Below, piece by piece: positions 51,392-63,190 of a stretch of DNA of 64,000 nt. The DNA is from Hymenoscyphus infarciens (taxonomy: Eukaryota > Ascomycota > Leotiomycetes > Helotiales > Helotiaceae): NCBI GenBank assembly GCA_001414345.1, contig LLCB01000172.1, forward strand, positions 56,497-120,496. Reading direction: 5' to 3'. Within the stretch, counting starts at the first letter, position 1. Each line of letters opens with the position of its first letter. The position numbers and the translations under genes were made by a program. The notes under the pieces were generated by a model. The model was not told the DNA's origin, ran no database searches, and saw only the letters and a list, made by a program, of their open reading frames with translations.

Positions 51392-51827
51392 TGGGAGCAG
51401 AGCAGCGTTATGATTGGAAACGTCATGATGGAAAATGGCATAAATGATGGCCCTGAGGGCGGAATTGGATTTCACTATGGGGATTTTGAGGAACAGGGTG
51501 GGGGAGGGTTGTGTAAAGGTTGACGAGAGGAAGGTACATGGGCATTTTTCTTCTTGTAGGAATACCTTTTTGGGGTCCACGCGGAAATGCGGGGTTTAAT
51601 GAAGAGGGGCGACGGATTGTATGTATGGGGTTTGGGAGTTGGGATTGAAAGTCGACTTTGGGGCCCCGCGGAAAAGGGAAAGGCACAGCAGGATATAATT
51701 TATAATACCAAGAGCGGAGTGGGTCAGAAGGTCCCATTAGAAGCTTCTGACAAAGTCACACAATTGGAAGCCTAATTTTAGAACGAGAGAAATGTTGATA
51801 GATTCAATTGATTACTAGATTGCTGTG
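51392..51827. other. Convergent intergenic region
   Basis: 435 bp between the SPT subunit gene and the minus-strand CENP-I gene; 3' flanks only. Confidence 0.4.
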
Positions 51828-54304
51828 CTAAACCTTCTCTCGGGCAGTCTTCAAAGCCTTCATAGTGTTATACATCAACTCCCCAACCCCAGTAACCCCC
51901 TTGCCCTCCAAAGACATCAGAACACCAAGTCTATATTCCTCCCACGAAACCTGTAACCCTCCATCCCGCTCCAACTGCTTCAAAGAATTCTGCGTCACCG
52001 GTCCCGGATGTCTCGTCATAATCTCATCTTGAGATTGATCCTCCAATTCCCTAACATGCTCAATAGCCAACAAACAAATACTCGGCGAAAAAGAAATTCC
52101 AAATAGCGATGGCAATGAAAGCGGTGGGGAGACTCCAAGATTTGAAATGTATTTTGTTAGGAGTTTCGTGACTGGTTCTGGGAGGAGACAACCTAGACTA
52201 ACTGCATCCGTGGTGTAGAAGGCTCGAGAGCGCCAAATGCAGTTACAGATATCCATCAAGAAGCCATTGAAGGAGTATATGTAGGCCTGGGGATGTTGTT
52301 TGGAGTTGAGGGTTCGGGCTTCTTCGAAGGCTGTTTTGTAGATTGAGATGAGGCCGCAGAGACGGGAGAGAGTGTTGAGGGATTGGGTGAAGTGGAGGAG
52401 GTAGACTATTTCTGCTGGTGGGAGGGGGATTCTGATTGTTTTTAGCAACTTTGATTGGGAGATCAAGAATCCGATTTGTTCGTAGAATGAAAGGACTGTA
52501 GAGAGCGTTGTGACTGTTGGGGTTGATTGGGCTAGGACTGTGGCGAGGATATTGGCGTGGGATACCAGGGAGGTGATTGAAACAACATCCGCATGTCCAA
52601 CTGCAAAGGACGTTTGAAATGAGATTGTCCAGTTTTTGAGGAGGCTGGTGTAGAACGTGAGTATGGCGGTTTGAAGTTCAACCGTGGTTTCTTCGAGGAT
52701 GGCTTCTTCCAAAGGTTGAAATATTTCCGAGTAGAGATCTGGTTTTGTTATTATGAGATTGAGGAAAACAAATGCGAGGGTAAATACCTTCAAATGGTCC
52801 AATGGTGGTATGTGACAAGAGTTCAAGGAGAGTTTGCCGGCCGACAACTCCATTCCAAGTAGGCACCATAGATTTGAGGTACGTGAAACATGCTGGTGGT
52901 AAAGTCTAGAAACCCGTTAGAAAAGGTACTGAGTGGGTCAGCTTGGTCCAAACGAACTTTTGTGAATATTGTGTATCCAAAAATTCCTTTCAGAATTTCT
53001 AATATCTTGGCTTCGGATGGTTCTGTAGCCTGAAGCTGGTCTTCGAAGAAAGACAGCAACCAGCTATCCAGACGTCTGTCATATGTGTCTGAGGATTGTA
53101 GCTGCAAATATTTTTGCAGGAGAGGATCCCCGATGACGGCGACTAATTGATTAGGTGCTTCGATCTTTTCAAATCTTTGTATAAAGTCATTGACACCTTC
53201 AATCTCTTCCAATGTTACAGACGACTATTCAAGATTAGCAGTAATCAAAACGACATTAAAACGAACTCACTTCTTTGGCATTAAAAGTATGGACTTCCGG
53301 TATGAATCTGGTCCGCCGTGTTGTTGCATTGCGATTGACACGAAAGGTACTCTGCTCGTGGCGTAATCCATCATTGTTTCTTTGAATGTGATTTGCCTGT
53401 ATCTCACTGAGTCTTTGACTCCATTCTTGGTTCGGATGCTGGGCACATTTTTCAGCGGGCATTTTAAACAACAGAACTAGTAAGAACTCACTGTAAACAC
53501 CGAAGCCCTTCCGGTAACCACATCTCCTACAATCACATCTGGGTAATAGTCCTTGAAGACTCGCATCAACCCAACAAGTGGCGGTTCATTTCCAGCTTGC
53601 CGAGTCAACTCCATACTTGACAAAAGTATTAGCATTCATAATGACTAGAATACGAAAATTTAAGCTTACAGAATCTGTATTCTATAAGGTCGAACATGTT
53701 TTCTTCGAGTAATGAGAGACAACACGTGACACAGCTGTGATCTTGACAATCTGTCAGTATTGGCACCTTGAGAACCATATGAGCTATGGGTATAAGATAT
53801 GTAAATACCTGATTGCTGCTGTATCGAGAAGATTAAAAAGAACGCTGTATAGTTGTGATAATACTTTCGGGTTCTCCAACACATGGTAAACCATGACTAG
53901 CCACTTCAACAACGCCGCTTGCGAGCTGTATGAAGGCTTAGTTCGTCCATGTCCAAGACCTGCTACGACCTTGATGGCAATAGCTGAGGGGATTCTGGTA
54001 GCTGGGTAAAGATTCTTGATTAAGCTATTGATGCTGGCTTGGTCCAACTCATTGGGTAACGTGATGAGGTCAACGAGCCTCTCCAAGGAAGTAGTGGAGA
54101 GACCATCTTCGTAAGCTTTTGCGCAAGTCCTTGCGACCTTGGTAGTTATTTTCGCGTGTCGTTGTTTTGCGGGGGTTTTGGCAGCTATGAGACCATCAGC
54201 CTTTTTTTCCAAAATTCGTCGCGTCCCAACACGCGTCAATTACCGTGTTCCAAATCTTCTAGCAACTCCTCTATATTCTCATCAGGTTGCGGAGACGCAT
54301 CCAT
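51828..54304 (-). CDS. mis6: Inner kinetochore protein CENP-I/Mis6
   Basis: Minus strand, eight exons: 54244-54304, 53809-54184, 53670-53750, 53492-53615, 53271-53438, 52958-53224, 52788-52905 and 51828-52738; 701 aa, close to fission yeast Mis6. CENP-I is part of the constitutive centromere-associated network and supports CENP-A loading. Family landmarks: acidic N-terminus MDASPQPDENIEELLEDLEH; SSQAALLKWLVMVYHVLENPKVLSQLYSVLFNLL (helical repeat core); LITRRKHVRPYRIQIL; QAGNEPPLVGLMRVFKDYYPDV; and SMVPTWNGVVGRQTLLELL. Intron 6 (52906-52957, 52 nt) was placed because reading through breaks the frame before MVPTWNG; its CTAAC branch site and TAG acceptor fit. The first intron is read through in an otherwise open frame. 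Confidence 0.92.
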
Positions 54305-57042
54305 GGCTTAGGCTGGTAAATTATCACGCGAGAAGAATATCAAATTAGGTTGTTGAATACTTTCCGAAGCATTCGTGGTGGATGCACTGAATGGGCCTGC
54401 TCCGGGAGGTTTGTGTAACGTTGGGACCTCCCTCCCGTTACTCGACTCAGACAAGGGTCATTTTGGGTGGTAGCAAACAACTCGCTTCTTCTCGGGAGAC
54501 CAACAACCTCCACTGTCTGACGGTCAACCTCAACGGTTCCTCCATCTATTTCCTCTTTCTCTCTGTCGGGGTGTCCGTGGGCATTGTCATCTTCTTTATT
54601 TTTATATATTCCTTCTTTTGCTCTTCCTTCTTCCTTCTCGAGCAATATATGTGTCATCACAAGATGTCGAAGAAGACTCCAACAACTGATTACAGTTGGT
54701 AGGAATTCGTCTCGACTTCCTGTTCCACGAAGCAAGTAACTTCAAGGGTGGTCTCACGGCGCGGTATTTATCTGCGAGCGAACAAATCATGGAGAGGCGA
54801 GATGGTCCTCGTGTCACCGAACTTTCTTTGGTGTTCCCTTTCTGCAGCAGGTTCGCAGAACCTGGACATCTACTGCATGCATGCCGATGCGAAGGTCAAT
54901 TCTAACGTCGTTGGAGACTTAACCGGCGCGAGGATGAGAGCGAGGATCCACACATTTTCCGATAACAGAGAGGACGGTCAGCAGAATATCTTCAGGGGGT
55001 TAGCAGGAACTATTGAACCGCCTCCGATTCCTCGAGCTCTGGTCGCCCTCCCAATTGAAGCTTTCAGCGTGGTGGTGAAGACGATATCCAGCTCACGGGA
55101 GTCAACAATTGGAATCAAGGAGGCAAGAGAAGGAAATCACGGGAGAACTGCACTGCTCGTCTCGTCTACTCTAATTCCCAAAGGAAACCTCGTCAGTTCA
55201 GCGACGATCGGAATGTGGCGATGCGATGCGAACATCCCAGTGGTCGGTCAATCACAATCAGCATCACGCCAGTTTCCAAGTGTCAAGTTATCAACAGACC
55301 AAGTGTGGCAGCAGCGTCCGGCTCGCGGATCAAGATGCGTATTGCTTGTGGTGCTACTAGTATTGTTGCACAAGAAGGTGGGGGAGGGGGAGTTGGCCGC
55401 CGAAAGGTCTACAAAGCCAGTGCCAGTGACGAGGGTTTCTGCGACATCGTTCCCTTCGCCCAGATTGCCCGTTGCGTCCGGCATGGTCTTCCTTTCCTAC
55501 CCGCGAGCACTCGTACAGGTCCAGTAAGTACTGTCTGTACTGTACTGTGCTGTGCTGTACTGTACTGCACTGTACACGTCCCTCTGGATTGGGAAGACAG
55601 ACACAAGGCCGGATTGGAGCGCTTCAGAACTGATGTCCTGCCTGAGGTGTACCTACGAGTACTCTACTTGCACACGCTGTACCGCTTTCACAGCTGTAGG
55701 TAGCAATTCCTACGGTGGTGGTGCTGACGTATTCTTCCAGGGTTCCAAGTCAAGTCTTCTTTTACACGCGGGCAGCACAGCACAGCACAGCACAGCACTC
55801 ACACCCTTCGGCAAGACCACCCCTCCTCCCCTCCCCTCCTTCATAAGGTATGATGCACTTCATCCCACCTGGAACATCTTCCCGTGGGTGGAAGGACTTG
55901 GGGTGTTGGGTCTTTGGGCGCACATCGTCAGATTCCAGGTTGTGCGACGGAGCGAGGGCGAGGTAGTTTTCCAGCCTCAGCCGTTCCTTTCTCTAGGCCT
56001 CCCAGTAGGCCTCCGAGGGCCCGAATGGTAGAAATATCCAATCTTTTCAGCGTGCCAGCGCAACATTTCTTCCCTTACACCTTCCCTCTCCAAGCCCCCT
56101 CCCCCGCTTCCTCCAGCGCCCTCTAGCGAGCGGGACTAAAAAAAGGTGAGGTACCTAGCTACGCTCGAACCACCTCCCCCCCCCCACCCCCGGTCGCTTC
56201 CTCGCCCACAACAAATTGATATCTCGATACATAGGTACTTCCCTCTTCACCCTGCCCATGTCTTCCTTTGCCTCGTGCTTGTGATGCCGCTACATTCGGT
56301 CTCCTTCCCGAGAAACCAACACTTTACTCGCTAAGGCGCGACTTCCGCTGCCGTGGTTGCGCAAGACGGGGACCGTTAGAAATCAAAGTCAAAGTCAACC
56401 AAAACTGCCCACTTATTGGCTGGAGGTGAGTCTTTCAAGCCCCCCCCCCCCCCCCCCGGGCTTGCAGAACAGCGTCTTGACATTGCTCCGCATTGTTCAG
56501 TTACACAGGCGTAGATTGATGTGACACTGTGTGTGGGCTCTTGTCAATCTCAGTCGAGTGCTTTACCGGGGTTGCAAGCTAATTTCAGGCTCTTTTAAAA
56601 GATACTTCGCCGCCACAGACTGAGGCAGTCTCAAATCCTCAATTATCACTTCACGGGCCTCCCAAAAATTTACTGAAATATCACAAGGAGAAGCCCTTGG
56701 GATCCTTGGGTGAAATAGTAAGGTTCGAATCTTTTGCTTTTCATATCCAGAATCTTTGGGTGGCGCCCACCTTGCCCTGGGAGTATCAGCTCCGTGATCG
56801 TATGGGGGTTTGTTTTACTGGCAGACAATCGAATTTTCTCGCCAATCCGCCCTTATCAGTGCTGGAACCTCCCACCGTCTGTGAACTAAATTTGATTCGA
56901 AGAATATGCCACTAGTAAGCATCATCAATCTGGAAAGTACCTAGCGTTATATACCTGTAGGTACCAAGTTCCCATTTCCACATGATCACTTACTGCTTTG
57001 AGAAAAACCCCCACTAAAACAGGTTTCCACCTAGATGAAAAC
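54305..57042. promoter_or_regulatory. Long intergenic region with simple repeats
   Basis: 2.7 kb. A 259-codon open frame at 54748-55527 looks non-protein-like and has no homology I recognise. Simple repeats: GTACT/GTGCT units at about 55527-55575, CAGCA units at about 55775-55797, and a run of C at about 56442-56458. The last 600 bp probably includes the promoter and leader of the GNAT gene. Confidence 0.45.
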
Positions 57043-58893
57043 ATGGCCTCTTCCCACGCCCAACAGTCAGCGAGTTCGGAAGACGATGACGACATGTAAG
57101 ATCGCCTTTCAAAAAATACAATGATAAAATTCTAACATGGTCAGGGACGTCGACGACGGCCCAGAAGCACGCCCTTCCAAAACGGGACGTCCCAACGCCA
57201 GCAGCAACGGCGGAAGTTTGGCTGTGGTGTTACGAGATGCAACTGATTGGCTTCCACACATCAAAACACTGCGAGAAACAGATGTTATCATTCTTCTTAC
57301 CCCCGTGGTCATCCCCATCAGTCAAGATCCAAACGATTTAAGCGATCCTTTTGAACCTCTTGGTCGATCACTGGCTAAGCGGCACGCAAAAATCCGACAA
57401 GTGCCATATACCCAGAGGTGAGGATCCGGGGAACGAAAATGCGAAATTTACTAACTCTATACCCCTAGGAATGGGATTACTTCAACTCACCTCGGGTTCA
57501 TCAAAAGGGGCCAAGTTATTATATTATGTTTTGCGCTCCGACCTGGTCAGCAGGTTCCCCTCGAGTTTGCAGACATTACTTTCGCTGTTAGTGACAATAA
57601 ACCTTGTATTATTGTCGTATGCTGTACTCCAATCGACGAAAATCTGGCCGTTCCATTTCCCACTGTGATTCAGACTGCTGGATACTCCCCGCCGGCCTTG
57701 GAGTCAACTGCAGCCTTGATTTTCGGAGAGACACCTTCTCGAGTTGAACATCAACAACTGAACCCTGATAATTTAGACCCGAAAAGTCCTCGCGTATGGC
57801 CGGTAGAACAGTGGATAGAAACAAGAGATATATCGAGCGTTCTAGAATTATGGAACCAGAATATCAATGGGCGATTCTTCCTCGACCAAGCAACCCTGGC
57901 CTCGCTTCTCCGTCGTCCCGGATACGCAAAACATTATGTTGTTCGTGATATGAGCACGGGAATAATACTGGGATTCTGCGCAACATACCTGGCATATGTT
58001 GACAAGGAAGGAGAGAAACTGATCGCGTCTTTAGCACTACTCCTCGTTCGATCCACACATCGCAAACTTGGAATTGGCTTGAGCTTGCACAGCCACGCAG
58101 TCAGCCAGCTCAAAAGAACAAGAGGTGTAATACGTTTACAATTTGGAAGTACTTTCCCGAGACTTCTTTATGGTCCACCCCTTGATATCCAGTTCAACGA
58201 GGAATGGTTTCGACGCAGATCATGGCTGCTGAACAAGGAAGTCCCGGGACAAGGGCTGATTATATATGATTTGATATTGGATATGGCGAAGTGGAAATAT
58301 ACCGCGACCTCTCCTTCGAAACCCGAGTTTAAAATATGCTCCCAGGAAGATATGATGAAAGTTATCGAGATGGTTGAGATTACATCGGCGAAACAAGGCA
58401 AGATGGGATGGTTTGACCAATACACGGCTCTTATGAATGGCCCGAACGTCAAGGATATTATCATAGCTGTTGAAGATGGTAATGTGGTTGCCACGGCACT
58501 CACATACAGCGGAGAAGGTAGCCCGATTTCGTCGAATTTACCGTGGGCGAGTCGGATTGGTGATGATGTTGGGGGAGTCACATGTATTTGTATTGGTCGT
58601 AAGTTCATTCCTTTCTTTGGTTGCGGGTTGTATTCACAAGTACTTTATCGCTAATTGGAATTTCTTCCAGCATCACAAGGCGAAGCAGTTTTAAAGGGGT
58701 TGCTGGATGCTTGTGTCAAGAATTTGCAAGCACACGGAACGAGGCAGATGTTTCTCGATGGAGTGTCAAGTGGTCTTGATACCTTACAAGAATTAGGTTC
58801 GTACTCCAATCCTCATACGATATGCAGCTTCTAATTCCATCAACAGGATTCGAGCAGTGGGCTCGCTACAGAGATGTTTGGAAGGATACTTGA
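57043..58893 (+). CDS. GH3 C-terminal-like plus GNAT acetyltransferase domain protein
   Basis: Five exons: 57043-57095, 57145-57417, 57469-58598, 58671-58796 and 58847-58893; 542 aa. After an acidic, low-complexity N-terminus (SSEDDDDMDVDDGPEA) comes an alpha/beta region (VIILLTPVVIP, FEPLGRSLAKRHAKIRQVPYT, THLGFIKRG, FPTVIQTAGYSPPALES) that matches the domain following the catalytic barrel in fungal NagZ-like GH3 proteins. Then a tandem GNAT region: RPGYAKHYVVRD, LIASLALLLVRSTHRKLGIGLSLHSHAVSQLK (acetyl-CoA binding R/QxxGxG/A-type loop RKLGIG) and a second copy ending GVTCICIG. No GH3 catalytic barrel lies upstream, so this is either a truncated relative or a naturally short form. The function is unassigned; acetyl-group transfer is plausible. 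Confidence 0.82.
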
Positions 58894-61627
58894 AAAACCC
58901 TTCAATTATTACGTTTTGAAATCACCCACAAAACTGCGACGGGATGATTCTTTGATCTGGAGATCTTCTTCTTCTCCTATGCATGTACTCCGGGCTTAAG
59001 CATCCGAGCAACAACAAATAAAAGCTCGAGATTCGGAGATCTGATTAGTACTGTAGTGACAAATGCAAGCGAGCGACCCGGGTTTTTAGGGATGGGTGAC
59101 ATCGCTGCATGACATATCTGCATCGATAAGTGAATATTTCGCCACCAACAATTTCTCCAACAGACTTCTGCTGTCCCTGGGAGGTACTCGGTGTTAAAGC
59201 ACGACGTGTACCTGGTTGATCAATGGCGATGGAGAAGTAAGTTGGAATCTTACATGCATACGGTAAACTTTTCTTCATTCGGTACTTCCCTGTGCGACAT
59301 TCCTCCCCTTTTTTTTTGTTTTGTAAATAACCGGTAGACACATCTTTCGAGGGTTAGTTCCTTGTACATTTTTGATATTAGCCGTTTGAGCGAGGCAGGC
59401 ATTTAACCGGCAACGAAACAGCGAGCGATGCACGAAGGATTTCCACACTGGTGTTACACAGCATTTAAGGGTAGGGATAGGGACCCGTGCTGGGTTCAGG
59501 GTTCTAACGGGATCCAGGGCTGTTTGGTGATGGGGCAGGTGTTTTGATGTGCATGCGATTCGATGATTCGATGCGCTTGAGGGGTACCCTGCGGTTAGGG
59601 TGGTATTTATCCTTTTTTTTTTGTTGCTTGCTATTGTGCCATCAGCTCGTGTGTTGTTGATTGGGTTGGGTTTGTGGTTTGTGTGACATGCACATATTTT
59701 CCTTTACGGTCGATCGATAGGGTGAGGGGAGGGTTGTCGGTGTGGTGATGTGGGGGGGAGTATTGTTCGCAGATATATTCTTTTAGATGACGATGAGCGA
59801 GGAAGGAAAGACGAACAAGTGTATAAAGGCATCGGGACCTCTACTCAACCAAATTATTCCCACATACCGTCGCTTCGTTTCGCTTCGGCCGATTTACAAA
59901 GCGCATCGGGGAGAGAATCTACTTTGACTTTCCCCTCTCTGTGCACGTAAACTTTAAAGTAATATCATCTGGCAAGAATTACTACTCCTTTTATTCAACT
60001 CGCTTGTTTCGACAGTAAAGAAAGTCTCGGCAGCAAACTACTTCAACTGGAAAATGAAAGTTGGTAGCTGGCACTGTTCCAGGCAGTCGCCAGTTCTCGA
60101 TCCACTCATCATCCTCCCGTTGCGACTCGTTTTAATTGGTCGATCTTGGTGATGCTCTACACCTTGAACCAAAGTTTAAGGCTGTTCTTTTACGAATTTC
60201 TACAGATCATTGTTAATTGACCAAGCAACATCCCCGGAATCTCGACTCGAAGTACAGTTTCGCGATACTAGTCTCTAGATACTTGACAGCTTGAAGTTCG
60301 AACACCCTACCGTCTAGTTTCTTTCTTGAATGTCCTTTTACCTACATATGCATAGCTTCGATGGTTGTGGCTTCTTCGTGAATCGCTAGATTTGTACTAA
60401 AGGAAAGAATCGGAATTCTCGCGAAAGATAGAGGCACCTATCTGGGCGGCTGGGAGGGAAATTCGAGTGGAACAACAGTCACAATGCTACACTCGTATCT
60501 TCTGTTGGTCTCCTGCTATTTATCTCAACTCATTTTTCATTTATTCTTTTACTCCACAGATGTTCACTCCACTTTCCTCGTTCACGTCACCCCATGTGTC
60601 GACTTTTTGGGCCGCGACCAGAGAGGCAAGAATGACCTTCGTTGCAAATAGTATACATGTCCTTCTTCTGCCCAGCAGACTCCACTCCCACAAGCATCAG
60701 TGCCAGGCCTCCAAGTTCTTAAAACTTCTCGGCTCGGCAGACTTCCAAAATTTCTGAACCACCATCAACAAACAATCTAGTTTGGTTTCTCCAAGGCCGG
60801 TAGCATTCTCAGCAACTTTAATTTGCAGGAATTATTAACCTTGGAGTTGCTTACACTCTAGTCTTTTTATTCGACGGTGAGGAAAACTCCGACAGCAAGG
60901 TTCGTCAAGCAAAAATTATACTCGGTAACCGCAACAAAAAGAGAACACGATGGCACTCCCAAATCAAAGCCTGTCCTATTTCTTGCAAGCTCTCGTTCCT
61001 CCTTGTATATCATCTCAATGCAGTCTCGCTCGTGGACACTTGTGAAAGCGCGCTAGCAGGTAAGCCCAAGTTACGTATCATTCTACGATTTCCGGAAGAT
61101 ATTTACAAGCGATAACTTTTATTCAAGAACCCGACAAAGCTCTCTCATCCGCTTTTTCCCGAGTCCTCTTTCACTCAAAATTCCCTTCCAAATTCTTAGT
61201 AAACCGCAAATCTGAACTAGAAGATTTTAGCCATAAGTATATCAAAAGGTACCGGTGTATGTGAGTGTTGACTTCGGTCGAACCAGGGAGGAGCGTGGCG
61301 CGGGGAGAGCAAGGAGGGAGAAGTATATAAACCTCTCTCCTCAAATAAGTTCTTCTTGTTCCACGGGGTCCCATCTTCTCCAATACCAAAGGACTGGCTC
61401 ATGAAAGCATTAAGGAGAAATCCACGCTGACCTCCTCAAAGGGCTCCGCAAATATAACCTTTTACCCCCATTAGATAAGAGAAAGTTAATTTTACGTTCA
61501 CTTAATTTCATTCGACAGTGAAGAGAGTTTCGGCAGCAAATTCCCCTGAACGAAAATTATCTAACAAAACTCTTTGCTCACTCAAAGAGACAAAACTTAT
61601 TCTAAAATTAGCAAGTATTGAGAGCTT
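58894..61627. other. Non-coding region with dispersed short repeats
   Basis: 2.7 kb without a supported gene. A motif of about 30 bp (TTCGACAGTGAAGAAAGT-like, then CTCGGCAGCAAA) occurs three times, at 60007-60037, 60871-60899 and 61511-61540. Another motif at 61047-61080 (TAGCAGGTAAG, then CAAGTTACGTATCA) recurs at 62115-62148. Short T-runs occur near 59311-59319 and 59611-59620. Confidence 0.5.
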
Positions 61628-62059
61628 AGGGCCTGTTTGGCTAGCATAATTTTTAGATAGTTTAGGATATATACTACTAAAAGGGCGTTATAATAATAAT
61701 AGGTAATTTAATATATTCAACACTTTGATATATGCCGAATCGTTTGGCCCGCGTATTTTTTAAGCCGGATTATTTAGCTAAATAATCTAATATTTATATA
61801 AAAGCTTATCCTTACTAAAAAAGGTTATTATCCTATTATCGCTAAAACCACGATAATTAGAACATATCCAGGTATATCTTTTTTCTTACTTAAGTACATT
61901 ACTACTATTCTAAGATATTAGATATACGAGCCAAACGATTACCGAATATATTATCCGAATAATTAGATAATAAATAACTATATGCTATACCACTTTTAAA
62001 AGGTCCCGGCATATTTATTAGATAAGTTAATATTATCTCATAGCTAGCTAAACAGGCCC
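61628..62059. mobile_element. Harbinger-like MITE
   Basis: 432 bp bounded by a TTA duplication (61625-61627 and 62060-62062). The left end reads GGGCCTGTTTGGCTAGC and the right end is its complement with one G-to-A change. AT-rich interior without coding capacity. TTA target sites and GGGCCTGTTTGG termini are typical of PIF/Harbinger (Tourist-type) elements. Confidence 0.82.
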
Positions 62060-62062
62060 TTA

Positions 62063-63190
62063 CCTCACTCATATCTTGTGGTTTTCCGCCGTCCTGTTCC
62101 ATAATTTTTGAGAAAGGGCGGTAGCAGGTAAGGTCAAGCTAAGTATCACTTGTGAAAGTCACCCTGGAGTGCTTATAAGTACATGGTACTGGTCACCAAC
62201 ACGTGGAGTAATCCTAAATTCATCAATTTAATCCTGACTCTAATACATTTGTCAAAGTTTCGCAACACTGTCATCCTATCACCCAAAAACTTGAAGTTCA
62301 TGAGCACTCCGCTCAACCAGAATTCTCGCGAAACTTGCAGCTATATGTAACCTAAATTTCAGAGGAGGGCACGCACTCGACTCTAATAAACTTTCTGCAG
62401 AATCGCGACATGGAGGTTTGAGAGAGATCTTGGAAATAAAATCTCTTTCAGTTTTATAAATTTGTGAAAAAACAAGTCATCGTATGTAAGCCGCTATTAC
62501 CTTAAACGATCTTAAGCAATCGCGCAAATTAATTGTGCGAACGTTTTAGGATAATGCGTTCTCGTTACTCTCCATTGTCCAAAGTCTTCTGGAATAATCA
62601 AGTTGCTTGTTTCAAGACTTCTAGTACAATAGCTTCTTAAAAAAACAGAGAACGATGATCGTCACTTCCACCAAATTTAGAAACCACTTTTCTATAACCT
62701 TTTCAGGAGACCAGAAATCCACAACTTGAAACACAGGCTTGTCATTATCGAAAAATATTTTGATTGCAAAAATCTCACTTCCAGCTCAACCAACCTCTAC
62801 CACTAGTGGAAAAATACCCCCTCTCAACTTGGGCTCATACTATTGATCAAGCTTCGGACTAAAATTCCACTTGAAACAAGAGGATAACTTTAAGCTCGTT
62901 CCAACCTTATAGCTTAGTTTAATTGGAATTCTGCGTAAATTATGTTGCAGTTGCTTTAATTAAAGAGTTACCATTGCCCAGCATTTAACAGGCGGAGTAT
63001 GGGTGCGAGGGATGTCATTGACGGAAGTGGAACAATCCACCTTATAAATTGGTTGAAAACTCCATATGGTTCAACACTATCACAACACAAGGTGCTAGGG
63101 TGGGAATATTGGTTGTCGTGATCTCAAAACTGCAGCTTGTGGTGAACCGCCCGACAGTTTTTTCTTCGGGTTTTGGAAGGTCAATTGGCC
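62063..63190. other. Non-coding region
   Basis: 1.1 kb of normal-to-AT-rich composition. Contains the second copy of the 34-bp motif noted at 61047 (62115-62148). No gene recognised. Confidence 0.4.

Noticed and set aside
52823..52960. Apparent frameshift in CENP-I before MVPTWNG
   Set aside because: A 52-nt intron at 52906-52957 with a CTAAC branch site restores the frame and the conserved sequence, so no lesion is needed.
54748..55527. 259-codon plus-strand open frame
   Set aside because: Composition is not protein-like, there is no recognisable motif, and it spans simple repeats in a non-coding region.
56720..56740. GGTTCGAATC resembling a tRNA T-loop/B box
   Set aside because: No A box, acceptor stem or anticodon arm could be built around it.
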